Positions 27,665-36,790 of a stretch of DNA of 64,000 nucleotides are shown piece after piece. Origin of the DNA: Balneolaceae bacterium (GTDB lineage: Bacteria > Bacteroidota > Rhodothermia > Balneolales > Balneolaceae); the NCBI GenBank assembly GCA_018401935.1, contig JAGYJQ010000004.1:1-64000 (forward strand), written 5' to 3'. The notes beneath the pieces were generated by a model that searched no databases, was not told the DNA's origin, and saw only the letters and a list, made by a program, of their open reading frames with translations. How positions within the stretch are numbered: position 1 is the stretch's first letter; every line of letters starts with the position of its first letter. The position numbers were made by a program, and so were the translations under genes.

Positions 27665-27811
27665 TTGAAGAAATCAGAACTACCAACCAAGATTTGTCCG
27701 GTTTGTGAACGGCCGTTCACCTGGCGAAAGAAGTGGAAAAAAGACTGGGAGCAAGTTAGATATTGTAGTGAGCGTTGTCGACGTTCTAAAAAGACAGTCG
27801 ATTCCAAATAA
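27665..27811 (+). CDS. DUF2256 zinc-ribbon-like small protein
   Basis: 48 residues from a TTG start, too short for standard ORF cutoffs. The four cysteines in [11 protein letters not shown]...YCSERCRR, together with the aromatic/basic stretch [15 protein letters not shown], match DUF2256 (PF10013), a tiny protein with a putative treble-clef or zinc-ribbon metal site. DUF2256 genes are often found beside cryptochrome or photolyase genes, as here. The stop lies 26 bases into the end of the convergent SDR gene. Function is unknown; DNA or RNA binding by the zinc site is a guess. Confidence 0.88.
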   Translation: MKKSELPTKICPVCERPFTWRKKWKKDWEQVRYCSERCRRSKKTVDSK

Positions 27812-28535
27812 AATAGGGAATCAAATCGGCAAGCTCCGCCATAAGACGCCATCGTTTAGTGATGTAGATTCGCTTTTTCTTCTTTTCTATGCCTTTAATC
27901 ATCATCTCAACCGCCCTTTGAGTAGAAGCCATCCAAAAAGTATGAGGATTATCTTGGGTCATTTCTGAGACCACGTATCCTGGTCGTATATCCGTTATGT
28001 CCAGATTCATATCCAGTGCGTTGGCTTTCATACGAAATCCAGTCATATAATTTGATACGAAGTGTTTGCTTGCTGTATACACGGGAGCATGCCCAGAGGC
28101 TAGGTGAGATGCGATGGACGACATACCCACAATATGGCCGTGGCCTTGCTTTTGGAAGTGTGAAAAAGCCCAATGAAGACCATGTGCAAAAGCGCGTACA
28201 TTTATATCAATGGTTTGAGCGTCGGATTCCCATGGAGCTTTAAGGTCATCTCGACCTACACCAGCATTCAAAATTATGCCATCGAGCCCGCCCATGTCGG
28301 ACCGTAGTTTGGTATATGCTTGCGTACTTTCTGCCTCATCAGAAAGGTCTACGGCGTAAATGAACACTTTTCCAACTTTGTATTTGAGTTCCTGTTTTAG
28401 CGCAATTAAGCGTTCCTTTCTACGTGCAATCAAGCCTATGGTATAGCCTTTTTCGGCAAGTTGGCGAGCTAATTCTTCCCCTATGCCAGAGCTAGCGCCA
28501 GTGATAAGGTACCTGGGAGGTTGTAGGGATGACAT
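27786..28535 (-). CDS. Short-chain dehydrogenase/reductase
   Basis: 249 residues, classical SDR. The cofactor motif is [13 protein letters not shown] (about residues 11-23), followed by IARRKERL (Arg pattern that suggests NADPH), LNAGVG (NAG motif), and the active site [22 protein letters not shown] with Ser, Tyr and Lys. The C-terminus ([40 protein letters not shown]) resembles YqjQ/DltE-like SDRs with a membrane-associating tail. The substrate is unknown. It is convergent with, and overlaps, the DUF2256 gene. It is 22 bases downstream of the TolC-like gene and may be read by the same transcript, since both lie on the minus strand. Confidence 0.88.
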   Translation of the reverse strand: MSSLQPPRYLITGASSGIGEELARQLAEKGYTIGLIARRKERLIALKQELKYKVGKVFIYAVDLSDEAESTQAYTKLRSDMGGLDGIILNAGVGRDDLKAPWESDAQTIDINVRAFAHGLHWAFSHFQKQGHGHIVGMSSIASHLASGHAPVYTASKHFVSNYMTGFRMKANALDMNLDITDIRPGYVVSEMTQDNPHTFWMASTQRAVEMMIKGIEKKKKRIYITKRWRLMAELADLIPYFIWNRLSF

Positions 28536-28557
28536 GATTACTTAGGCTTAAGTGAAA

Positions 28558-29874
28558 TTAGTACGATTCAGCATCCAACCAATCTATCATGGGTTCTTTT
28601 GATAGAAGTCCTGTGCTACTTAAATAACCAATATAGCTTTTGACCAGTTCAATATACCACTGTTGGTCAATTTCTTTCCAATCCAGTTGCATCTCCTGCC
28701 ATTCAAGACCTTTTAGGGGTTCATAATCATCTAATGTTTGAAGGGTTTGCTGCATTTCTTGAAGGTTCATTTGGGCATAGAGATGTTGTAACTCTAGGTA
28801 CTTTTCTAAAAGAAGCTGCACATGAGATTTCCAGTAGTATTCTTCTAGTGTCGACTGATTCTGCTGGGTTATCAACTCTAGACTACGCTCTTTTTCTTCT
28901 AGGGATAAATCCATTAATTCGGCCCGGTCTCGGTGAAATAAGGGTAGAGAAATACCCGCTGAAATTCCCACTAAACTCTTGTTTGTTCTATTTGGGAAAT
29001 ATTCGGTTTGGATAAACCCCACATCAAAATTAACCCGTTCAATATCCTGCTCTATTTGTGTTTCTTGAAGGGCTAGTTGGGCTAAATAGACCTGAAGGGG
29101 TTGCGAGAGAGATTCCTCTGATGGGTTGAGTACATGAGATTGTATATCTTGAGCACGTAGATTGTTGCGTTGTTCCCATGATATGATATAATCGCTAGAA
29201 GCATTACCGCCTACTTTCGCCCGAATAGAGCGGTAGAGATCATCGATTTTGAGTTCTAAATCGGTCTTTTTACTCCACAGCTTTAACACATCCGCATGGG
29301 CCTCAGTAAAGTTTTCGGCATCGAAAAAGTCGGCTCCAGGATATTCTTTTAACCAGCTAATACGCTGCTGGTTAATGGAAATTCGTTCTTCTACAAGGCT
29401 CAGAGCATGTTGGGTTTCTATCCAAGCAATAATGAGCTCATAGCGTTCCAAAACCTCTTCTTCTAAGGCTTTTGAAGCATCAGCCTGGAGCTGTAATTTT
29501 CGGTTTTTATAGAGTTCTTCCGTTCTTTTTCTTATTAGGGGATTTGTCGGGCGAAATCGAAGATCATAGCGCTGATCTTGGGGTTGAAACTCATCATTTG
29601 AGACGCGAAACTCAATTTCCTCCACTAATGCTGGTCGTGCTTTTGATGGTTTAAGAAGGGTAGCTTGTGCTTGGAAGGTTTGTATGGATTGGTGTTCCAA
29701 AGAAAGACGAATAAATCGGAGACGATCTAGGGTATCTAAAGGGTTAATGCGGGTAGCTTCTGTCTGGATCGAAAGGCCATACGTCTGCACACGGGCGTTT
29801 GAAGGTGTATGCGTTAAGGTGGGGGTACTATTTGCTAGGAGTATGGATCCAATAAGTAATACGATACCTTTCAT
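28558..29874 (-). CDS. TolC-like outer-membrane factor
   Basis: 438 residues. A signal peptide (MKGIVLLIGSILLANSTPTLT) is followed by a mostly alpha-helical protein with long heptad-rich stretches (LEEEVLERYELIIAWIETQHALSLVEERISINQQRISWL; LEEKERSLELITQQNQSTLEEYYW) and short beta-strand pieces such as NVDFGFIQTEYFPN-like and GISAGISLPLF, the latter typical of the 'sS.PLF' strand in OEP proteins. It is probably an outer-membrane channel or a degenerate relative. ATG 29874 lies next to the adaptor's stop (TAGT-ATG), so translation is coupled; a TTG nine bases earlier is the other choice. The adaptor and DUF4956 genes precede it. Confidence 0.72.
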   Translation of the reverse strand: MKGIVLLIGSILLANSTPTLTHTPSNARVQTYGLSIQTEATRINPLDTLDRLRFIRLSLEHQSIQTFQAQATLLKPSKARPALVEEIEFRVSNDEFQPQDQRYDLRFRPTNPLIRKRTEELYKNRKLQLQADASKALEEEVLERYELIIAWIETQHALSLVEERISINQQRISWLKEYPGADFFDAENFTEAHADVLKLWSKKTDLELKIDDLYRSIRAKVGGNASSDYIISWEQRNNLRAQDIQSHVLNPSEESLSQPLQVYLAQLALQETQIEQDIERVNFDVGFIQTEYFPNRTNKSLVGISAGISLPLFHRDRAELMDLSLEEKERSLELITQQNQSTLEEYYWKSHVQLLLEKYLELQHLYAQMNLQEMQQTLQTLDDYEPLKGLEWQEMQLDWKEIDQQWYIELVKSYIGYLSSTGLLSKEPMIDWLDAESY

Positions 29875-29875
29875 A

Positions 29876-30859
29876 CTACTCAATGATTACTTTTTCGCCG
29901 ACGGGTAATGGATTATCCTCTGGAATTTCAACGAATATCTCTAGTCCAAACGTAGTTATTGAGCTTGAGTTTTGAAGAATGGCAGGGAGGGCAACAACGG
30001 AACCAAATCCTGTAATAACCCCAGTACTGATTAAAGTAGACTGCTCAGAAGAACGTACAAGAACGGTATCACCAAGCTGCTTATTTCTATCTTTTTGACC
30101 AACAAGATAACCTACAATGGAGGTTGGATGACGAGGATTTAATGACAACAGGGGGGTGAATGAATCTACCTGTTCCTGCGGCTTTACATACACTCGTTCA
30201 ACAACTCCGTTGGCTTGAGCTACACGGGTTAAATTATCCACCATGCGTTCTTTCCAGTCCAACTCTTGCTGAGCTAATTCTTGGCGAGCACGGATTTGAG
30301 ATACATCAAACAGATGTTCTTGGGTCACATCATTCAACCGTATGTCAATAGCCTGTAATTCTAAGGAGAGTTGTTGTTTTAGCGATTCAATTTGGAGCTG
30401 TAATTCGTTGGTTTGATAGGATTCATCAGAGGAGCTTATTTCATTGCCGCTGAGTTTCTTTTGTAGGGCTAAGCGTTGAGTTAACATGTTTATTTCTGCA
30501 CTGAATTCTTGCTCTCTTTGTTGCTTTTCGGAATCAAATAAAGCGAGTTCTGATTCAAGTAATTCACTCTTTTCCTCGACTTCAGACTCCATTAGAAGGA
30601 GCTCTTTACGAAGTTTTTCGATGTCCAGTTCTAATTCAGGGCTGTATAGAGTAATTAAGGTGTCGCCGAGGGTGACTGTTTTACCCGGAGATACATAGGT
30701 TTTGATGACCGTAGCGGCACGTTCAGAATTAATGGTGTAGGCATCGGAATAACTAACCCCTAAAAAAGACGTGTTGCCTTTAAAAAATTGGGTGTTTACG
30801 AGAAGAAGAGAGCCTAGAAGTATTCCTGCAAACCAATAAAAAGAGTGTTTATGTTTCAT
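29876..30859 (-). CDS. HlyD-like periplasmic adaptor protein
   Basis: 327 residues. One N-terminal helix (FYWFAGILLGSLLLVNTQF) anchors the protein. A split biotinyl-lipoyl-like half (VIKTYVSPGKTVTLGDTLITLYSPELE) leads to a long coiled-coil hairpin at about residues 75-215 with dense Glu/Leu/Gln heptads. The second half-motif (ANGVVERVYVKPQEQVDSFTPLLSL) and a beta-barrel end (GEKVIIE) follow. This is the membrane-fusion-protein layout used in tripartite exporters. GGAGG sits 6 bases before the ATG. There is no ABC, MFS or RND partner nearby; its neighbour is the DUF4956 membrane protein. Confidence 0.85.
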   Translation of the reverse strand: MKHKHSFYWFAGILLGSLLLVNTQFFKGNTSFLGVSYSDAYTINSERAATVIKTYVSPGKTVTLGDTLITLYSPELELDIEKLRKELLLMESEVEEKSELLESELALFDSEKQQREQEFSAEINMLTQRLALQKKLSGNEISSSDESYQTNELQLQIESLKQQLSLELQAIDIRLNDVTQEHLFDVSQIRARQELAQQELDWKERMVDNLTRVAQANGVVERVYVKPQEQVDSFTPLLSLNPRHPTSIVGYLVGQKDRNKQLGDTVLVRSSEQSTLISTGVITGFGSVVALPAILQNSSSITTFGLEIFVEIPEDNPLPVGEKVIIE

Positions 30860-30868
30860 ATAACCCTC

Positions 30869-31543
30869 CTATATCTCTTCCATGGATTCATTATAAGAAA
30901 TGGATACACGATCTACACCGTCTAACGCCCGAAGAGATTCCAATAGTGGGAAATGGTCGTTTGGATAGGGTAGTACTATTGAAAAGCGTGCCATGATGCG
31001 TTCATCACGTAGTGTAGTACCTTTTTCATGATACTGCTGGGTTAATGACTGTAAGGTCGACCGGACATTCGAGCGAGCTCCTGCATGCTGCATTCGTATT
31101 ACCAGGTCTGCCTTGATTTGTCCTCGAGTAGTGAAGGTGGTAAAGTGTAGGACTAGTGCCATCCCACAAAATAAAATGGTCCCCGCAAAAGCAATGGTGA
31201 ATCCATACACCCCTACTGCAAGGCCACTACTTAGAGAGGCAAATATGAACAATATGTTCCTTGGATCTGAAATTCTAGTTCGGAAGCGAATCATGGCAAG
31301 GGCACCAAAGGCGCCTAGTCCACGAGCTAAACTGTCACCTATCGCCATCATAACCATTGCTGCAACGATTGAACCAAGCGCTAGCGAATGAAATAAGTGT
31401 TTTGGGTATTCCGGGCCTGTATAGGTGATACGATGGGTGATCGCAATAAGGGAGGACAGGGCAAAGGCCCATATTAAAGAATAGCCTACATTTATAAGCG
31501 TAGGATAGTCGTACACCGGCTGATCAGGGAATAACTCAAACAT
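30869..31543 (-). CDS. DUF4956 membrane protein
   Basis: 224 residues, four or five helices in the first 145 residues, then a soluble C-terminal domain ending RFSIVLPYPNDHFPLLESLRALDGVDRVSISYNE, an ACT/ferredoxin-like pattern. The core GDSLARGLGAFGALAMIRFRTRISDPRNILFIFASLSSGLAVG is the DUF4956 hallmark and recalls the MgtC/SapB family. DUF4956 proteins often sit beside VTC-type polyphosphate polymerases or CotH proteins; here they sit with an adaptor and a TolC-like protein, 9 bases ahead of the adaptor. Function is not known. It leads the three-gene set. Confidence 0.88.
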   Translation of the reverse strand: MFELFPDQPVYDYPTLINVGYSLIWAFALSSLIAITHRITYTGPEYPKHLFHSLALGSIVAAMVMMAIGDSLARGLGAFGALAMIRFRTRISDPRNILFIFASLSSGLAVGVYGFTIAFAGTILFCGMALVLHFTTFTTRGQIKADLVIRMQHAGARSNVRSTLQSLTQQYHEKGTTLRDERIMARFSIVLPYPNDHFPLLESLRALDGVDRVSISYNESMEEI

Positions 31544-31568
31544 GTAGTAAATTTAAAAAAAAATGGAA

Positions 31569-32129
31569 TTAGGCGGTTTTTTCGCCCCAAGACCAAGAAT
31601 AAGATGAACGTCTAGCCCATTCCATAAGACCAAAGAAAGCTCCTGAGTACAATAAATCACTGGCTACGGTGCTGCGGAAGAAAGGGATGGCCATTTCGTA
31701 GCAAAGAACTAAACCGCTCCAGGTAAGTGGATAAACTGGGTCAGATAGCCAAACACCAAAATTGGAAATGATAAAAAATAGTACGGAAGCTCCCACGGCG
31801 CCACCAAGTACTCTAGGTACAGAAACTTTATGTAGAATGATAGAACCTAGGACTATGATTGCGGCAAAACTTAAATACAACCATTCAAATCCTGGGGTAA
31901 ACAAGACAAAACCATTGTAAAATTCAGCATATATGATGTTATTGACCAATAAATCGCTGATCCAATAAATCCCTAATGGTGCTAAAAATCCCCATACATT
32001 GCGTCCAAAGTACGCCCCCGAAGCGAGAGCCATGGCACCGATCGGAGCGAAATTTAAGGGATGTGGGAAGAGTCGAGTAACGGCTGCTACTACGAGCAAG
32101 AATAATAAAATGAGATACTTTTTGTTCAT
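31569..32129 (-). CDS. DUF6580-family membrane protein
   Basis: 186 residues with about five membrane helices. The start MNKKYLILLFLLVVAAVTRLFPHPLNFAPIGAMALASGAYFG, with R-x-x-P-H-P-x-N-F-x-P-I-x-A-x-A-L, is the family's signature, and the C-terminus carries FFRSTVASDLLYSGAFFGLMEW. The fold suggests an integral membrane substrate-binding component like those of ECF transporters, and homologues have been linked to vitamin or cobalamin uptake, but I see no cobalamin riboswitch in the short upstream spacer. It is 25 bases before DUF4956 and may join that transcript. Confidence 0.8.
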   Translation of the reverse strand: MNKKYLILLFLLVVAAVTRLFPHPLNFAPIGAMALASGAYFGRNVWGFLAPLGIYWISDLLVNNIIYAEFYNGFVLFTPGFEWLYLSFAAIIVLGSIILHKVSVPRVLGGAVGASVLFFIISNFGVWLSDPVYPLTWSGLVLCYEMAIPFFRSTVASDLLYSGAFFGLMEWARRSSYSWSWGEKTA

Positions 32130-32156
32130 GATGAAAAGTACAATTTTCCGATTAAT

Positions 32157-32187
32157 AAAAAAAAGGCACTGCTAGTGCAATGCCTTA
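32157..32187 (-). terminator. Intrinsic terminator after yceI
   Basis: On the minus strand AAGGCATTGC folds with GCAGTGCCTT around CTA, with one mismatch, followed by a run of eight T. It separates the YceI gene from DUF6580, 45 bases after the yceI stop. Confidence 0.85.
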
Positions 32188-32232
32188 AAATAATGGGTTA
32201 TCTCCACTAAGTTGAAAATTATTTCAAAAAAC

Positions 32233-32835
32233 TTAGTTTTTTTGGGTATTTACCTCGACATCAATCATCACTTTGATTTCATCACCAACGACCGCATCAG
32301 AAATCCAGTCGCCTGTACCCACGTTATAATCGTTGCGTAGTAGTGAAAACTCAGATTCAAATCCAGCTATTAAGGTGTTTTCCTGCCATGGACTGTCCAT
32401 TATACCTAGTAAAGTAAAAGGCATAACAAAATCGGTGCTCACATCTTTAATAGTAAGTGTGCCATGAGCTTCAAAATTACTGTCCCCAGTGGAGACAATT
32501 TTATCACTAGAAAAGGTGATGTGAGGATAGGCATCGGATTGGAAAAAATCAGCCGATTGTAAATGGCCATCGCGACGCTCATTTTTGGTGTTAATGGAGC
32601 TTACATCAATTTGTACGTTGATGCTAGATTCTTCTAAGTTTTCAGGATCAAAGTTTACCTCTGCCTCATAGCTTTCGAAAGCACCTGGGACATTAGTGAA
32701 AAAGTGTTTGGCCTCAAAGGTAATAGAGGTATGTGATTTATCTACGGTCCAAGATATTGCTGCGTAACGGGTAGCGGCAAAACTTGCGGCGCCAAGAATG
32801 AGTAGGGTGAAAATAAAAAGATGGTTCTTTTTCAT
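32233..32835 (-). CDS. YceI-like lipid-binding periplasmic protein
   Basis: 200 residues. A signal peptide (MKKNHLFIFTLLILGAASFAATRYAA) precedes the YceI barrel: WTVDKSHTSITFEAKHFF, GAFESYEAEVNFDPENLEESSINVQIDVSSINTKNERRDGHLQSADFFQSDAYPHITFSS, and HGTLTIKDVSTDFVMPF. The D-x-H-S-x-(I/V)-x-F and RDGHL...FFD/S motifs are diagnostic. YceI proteins bind polyisoprenoid or related lipids in a lipocalin-like barrel in the periplasm; some are stress-induced. The gene stands between two terminators, so it is probably monocistronic. Confidence 0.93.
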   Translation of the reverse strand: MKKNHLFIFTLLILGAASFAATRYAAISWTVDKSHTSITFEAKHFFTNVPGAFESYEAEVNFDPENLEESSINVQIDVSSINTKNERRDGHLQSADFFQSDAYPHITFSSDKIVSTGDSNFEAHGTLTIKDVSTDFVMPFTLLGIMDSPWQENTLIAGFESEFSLLRNDYNVGTGDWISDAVVGDEIKVMIDVEVNTQKN

Positions 32836-32956
32836 TGTGAATCGATTTTTAATGAATAGGTTTGTGAATCAGTTGTAAGGTTCATATGTGGAAAAATTGA
32901 AAGCATGCCAATAGTTAATGGTGGATACAATCGCATAATTCTAAGCGAACCTATTA

Positions 32957-32980
32957 CTATAACACGTATTGCGTTATAGC
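32957..32980. promoter_or_regulatory. Inverted repeat upstream of yceI
   Basis: CTATAAC and GTTATAG face each other across about 9 bases in the 180-base spacer before yceI. It could be an operator or a small hairpin. No regulator can be named from sequence alone. Confidence 0.35.
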
Positions 32981-32992
32981 GTTCACTCAAGA

Positions 32993-33021
32993 TAAAAAAT
33001 AGTTTAATATTAAACTATTTA
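32993..33021 (-). terminator. AT-rich terminator after yihY
   Basis: A perfect 22-base palindrome with 11-base arms of the form AATAGTTTAAT lies at 32998-33019. On the minus strand it is followed by about six T residues, and it overlaps the yihY stop codon. Its low GC makes a weak but plausible intrinsic terminator. Confidence 0.6.
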
Positions 33022-33885
33022 GTAACGATCAATTTTTGCTCGTAATAATATTGCGCTAAGTACAAATAAAATAGATAGGTAGAAAACCCACAGTGCCAGA
33101 ACAATGATGACCGTGTAGCCTTGATATACGAATTCATAGCGCGACATGGCATAACTTAGATAGAGGCTTAATAGTAGTTTAGCACTTAAAAAGAGCACGG
33201 TGAACAAGGCGGCCCCTTGCAATGCATCGGATATGGATATTTCCCGTTCACTCATGAAACGGAAGATTACAAAGGCGAGCATATAGGTGAATAATAAGGG
33301 CAGTAATATGTCGAGTACTTCATACACCCATGGTAGTTCGATGACAATCTCGGTCAATGGAATGGCAATGGTGCGCAGTTCGAATAATGAAACAAAAGAG
33401 ACTAAGAGACTGAAAAACAAAAACACGGTGCCTAGTAGTCCAAGCCCCAAAAAATTTGCCAATATACTTTTAAGTGGATGACTTCTCCTTTGTATATCAA
33501 AAATATTAAAAAGGACAAGTTTGAGGCTGTGAAATAAACTTTGGGTGAAAAAAAGCATAATTATGATACCCGTGATACCTAGTACATTCCTGCCTTGAAT
33601 CAATGGTGCTAACAATGCCTGTACGATACGTTCACTTTCAACCGTAACGGAATTAGTTTGTTCGTAGGTAATATCTGGGAGTAGTTCGGTGCCGTATCGC
33701 ACTAGCTCCGCATAGGCTGCATCAATAGAGAGTACATATCCAATGATTGATATGAGAATAAGGGTGAAGGGGATTGCGCAAATAAATAAATTAAACGTAA
33801 CGGCAGAAGCATTAAAGATGACATCAACCTGTTTAACTAGTTCTATAACTCTGCTCCAATATGCGCGTAAACCATTTTTTGACAT
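33019..33885 (-). CDS. YihY/virulence factor BrkB-type membrane protein
   Basis: 288 residues, six predicted helices. The family (once misnamed ribonuclease BN) shows NASAVTFNLFICAIPFTLILISIIGYVLS near the start, GITGIIIMLFFTQSLFHSLKLVLFNIFD in the middle, and YKSYGYTV-like/ALWVFYLSILFVLSAILLRA near the end (here YEFVYQGYTVIIVLALWVFYLSILFVLSAILLRAKIDRY). Members are integral inner-membrane proteins of uncertain transport role. The gene is divergent from mutS. The C-terminal Arg/Lys tail found in longer members is absent, as in many short ones. Confidence 0.87.
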   Translation of the reverse strand: MSKNGLRAYWSRVIELVKQVDVIFNASAVTFNLFICAIPFTLILISIIGYVLSIDAAYAELVRYGTELLPDITYEQTNSVTVESERIVQALLAPLIQGRNVLGITGIIIMLFFTQSLFHSLKLVLFNIFDIQRRSHPLKSILANFLGLGLLGTVFLFFSLLVSFVSLFELRTIAIPLTEIVIELPWVYEVLDILLPLLFTYMLAFVIFRFMSEREISISDALQGAALFTVLFLSAKLLLSLYLSYAMSRYEFVYQGYTVIIVLALWVFYLSILFVLSAILLRAKIDRY

Positions 33886-34065
33886 GGTACAACCTAGAAT
33901 TCAATGTATGTGATACTAAAGTAGTATTAAAGCCTTTAAAAGTCATCACGCTTCCTAGTCAGACATAAAAATAGAGTATGCTTACTGTGTTTTTAAGTCT
34001 TGGGTTTGGTATGTTTCACCGATAGCTTGGAACCAATTTGTTGAATAGATTTTGTTAGCCCCCCC

Positions 34066-36732
34066 ATGAGCGCTAAAAAGCAAACGCCTTTAATGAGGCA
34101 ATACAATCAGATTAAAGAAGAACATCCTGAAACCATTTTGTTGTTTCGGGTTGGGGATTTTTATGAGACGTTTGGATCAGACGCGGAGTTGGTTAGCAGA
34201 GAACTTGGGATTACTTTGACCAAACGCAATAATGGTGGAGATCAGACCCCATTAGCGGGTTTTCCGTTTCATGCACTCGATTCTTATTTACCCAAATTGG
34301 TAAACAAAGGGCATAAAGTGGCTATTTGTGAGCAAACTGAAGACCCCGAAAGTGCTAAAAAGGCAGGTCGTAAAATTGTAGAGCGTGAAGTTACCGAAGT
34401 CACCACCCCTGGGCTGAGTTTATCAGAAAAGGTGTTGAATCATAATCGTAACAACTACATTTTTTCCATTTATAAAGAAGGAACAAAATTAGGCTGCGCT
34501 TTTGCCGATATATCTACCGGAGAATTTGGAGCGCTGGAGTGTGAGGATCAAGAAATCGACGCTATCTTATCGATGTTCGAACCTTCCGAGCTAGTCGTTG
34601 CAGCCTCTCAAAAAAAATGGGCAAATGAGCGGTTTACACCCCTTAAAATTAGTTTGGCTGATTCCTGGATGTATGAGGGGGAGTATGCCAGAGAACAACT
34701 CTTGGCTCATTTCAACACCCATTCCCTTAAAGGCTTTGGTGTTGAAACAATGCCCTTAGCCCAACGGGCAGCAGGCGTGCTATTGCACTATATAAAAGAT
34801 AATCAAAAGCGGGTTATGGGGCATATCCGCAGAATGTATCGATATGAGCAGAGTGATTACATGAGTTTGGATTCCTCTACTAAAAGAAACCTCGAGCTTA
34901 GTGCGTCTATGCACGAAGGAAAACTGGAAGGCTCGTTAATTTCTGTTTTGGATCAAACAATAACCCCCATGGGTGGACGATTGCTAAGGCGCTGGTTAAC
35001 TCACCCACTTAAACAATTAACTCCTATTCAAGAGCGACTTAAACGCGTAGAAGTACTCTACAAACAACGCATGATTCGAAACGATATACGAGAATCCCTA
35101 AACCATTTAGGAGATCTTGAAAGGCTAATTTCGAGAATTTGCGTCGGACGGTGTAATGCCCGGGATATACGTCAGTTAGGTCAGTCTCTTCAGGTGATTC
35201 CAGAGTTAATAGAGCATACTGGAGAATTGGAATCCGATATGATTCATCAAGAGCTCCAAAGGTTACCAGACACTACAGAGTGGGTCAATTATATACATCA
35301 ACATATTGCCGATGAACCACCTGCAACTATTCGAGACGGAGGGATTATTAAAGCAGGTTGGAATAACGAGTTGGACGAACTCCGAGATATTGCGAAGAAC
35401 GGGAAGAAATATATAGCGAAAATAAAGGATGCACTCACTCAAGAGGCAGGCATTGCCTCCTTAAAAATCGGGTACAATAAGGTATTTGGGTATTATATTG
35501 AAATTACTAACGCCCATAAAGATAAAGTGCCGGATCATTTTATCCGCAAACAAACCTTAGTCAATGCCGAACGCTATATAACGCCAGAACTAAAAGAGAT
35601 TGAGGAAAAGATTCTTTCGGCAGAAGATAAAAGTAAAGCTCTAGAAGCTGATTTATTTGAACAAGTTAGAGAGTATATAGCACAATTTGCGGATGGCATC
35701 CAACTCATAGCTGCAGCCATATCAACCCTGGATGTGTACCAGTCATTGGCACAGATTGCTTTCGCCAATGGATATGTAAAACCTGAATTGGATCAAGGTA
35801 GTACACTCGAAATTATCAAAGGCCGGCATCCTGTGGTGGAACGAAGCCTGCCTGTGGGGGAACCTTTTATTCCCAACGATATTCGTTTGGATCAGCAAGA
35901 AGAACAAATTATGATCATTACCGGGCCTAATATGGCAGGTAAAAGTATCATTCTCCGTCAAACGGGACTCATTGTTTTGTTAGCTCAAATTGGGAGCTAT
36001 GTGCCTGCTGAACGTGCTCGAATTGGTTTGGTTGATAAGATTTTTACTAGGGTCGGCGCCTCGGACAATTTAGCGGCAGGTGAAAGTACCTTCCTGGTCG
36101 AGATGAACGAGGCGGCCAACATACTAAATAATGCTACTGAGCACTCCCTCATACTGCTTGATGAAGTGGGAAGAGGAACCAGTACCTTTGATGGATTAAG
36201 TATTGCATGGGCCTTGGCCGAGTACCTTCATAATCATGTTCCGGTGGCAGCAAAGACCTTATTTGCCACTCACTATCATGAATTAAATGCCCTTGAGTCG
36301 ATGTATGAGCGTATTGTCAATTATAATGTTCAGGTGCGCGAGCATGAGGGTAAAGTAGTTTTTTTGCGAAAACTCGTTCGTGGGGGGGCTGATCACAGTT
36401 ACGGAATTCAAGTGGCCAACATGGCTGGGCTTCCCAAGGAATTAATACAGAGAGCTCAGGTCATTTTGGAGGAATTGGAAGGACAGCGCTTGGAGATTCA
36501 AGACAGCTCAGAAAATATTGCCCAAACTAAGGTAAGGAAAGACGCTGGAAAGCATCTATCTAACAAGGTTCAGCCTTTGGCAGAAACCGATCAAATGAGT
36601 TTGTTTGCTGTTGCAACAGATCCGGTTCTGGAAGAATTACGCAACAAATTAGAGGCCATTGATCCAAATAAACTCAGTCCAATGCAGGCTTTATTGCTCA
36701 TTGATGAATGGAAAAAGCTGTTAGACCAATAA
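34066..36732 (+). CDS. mutS: DNA mismatch repair protein MutS
   Basis: 888 residues, full MutS1. The mismatch-reading Phe-X-Glu is in GDFYETFG (about residues 30-37). The ATPase domain has GPNMAGKS (about 620-627), a Walker B LLDEVGRGTSTFDGLS and the signature TLFATHYHEL. Near the C-terminus QMSLF fits the beta-clamp binding motif. MutS recognises mispairs and recruits MutL. It has no obvious operon partner, since the GntR gene begins 58 bases downstream. A seven-C run sits just before the ATG. Confidence 0.98.
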   Translation: MSAKKQTPLMRQYNQIKEEHPETILLFRVGDFYETFGSDAELVSRELGITLTKRNNGGDQTPLAGFPFHALDSYLPKLVNKGHKVAICEQTEDPESAKKAGRKIVEREVTEVTTPGLSLSEKVLNHNRNNYIFSIYKEGTKLGCAFADISTGEFGALECEDQEIDAILSMFEPSELVVAASQKKWANERFTPLKISLADSWMYEGEYAREQLLAHFNTHSLKGFGVETMPLAQRAAGVLLHYIKDNQKRVMGHIRRMYRYEQSDYMSLDSSTKRNLELSASMHEGKLEGSLISVLDQTITPMGGRLLRRWLTHPLKQLTPIQERLKRVEVLYKQRMIRNDIRESLNHLGDLERLISRICVGRCNARDIRQLGQSLQVIPELIEHTGELESDMIHQELQRLPDTTEWVNYIHQHIADEPPATIRDGGIIKAGWNNELDELRDIAKNGKKYIAKIKDALTQEAGIASLKIGYNKVFGYYIEITNAHKDKVPDHFIRKQTLVNAERYITPELKEIEEKILSAEDKSKALEADLFEQVREYIAQFADGIQLIAAAISTLDVYQSLAQIAFANGYVKPELDQGSTLEIIKGRHPVVERSLPVGEPFIPNDIRLDQQEEQIMIITGPNMAGKSIILRQTGLIVLLAQIGSYVPAERARIGLVDKIFTRVGASDNLAAGESTFLVEMNEAANILNNATEHSLILLDEVGRGTSTFDGLSIAWALAEYLHNHVPVAAKTLFATHYHELNALESMYERIVNYNVQVREHEGKVVFLRKLVRGGADHSYGIQVANMAGLPKELIQRAQVILEELEGQRLEIQDSSENIAQTKVRKDAGKHLSNKVQPLAETDQMSLFAVATDPVLEELRNKLEAIDPNKLSPMQALLLIDEWKKLLDQ

Positions 36733-36790
36733 ACCATTAGACCAATAAACTCTGCCAGCAAAATATGGGCTATCGTTCTGTGTTACTACC

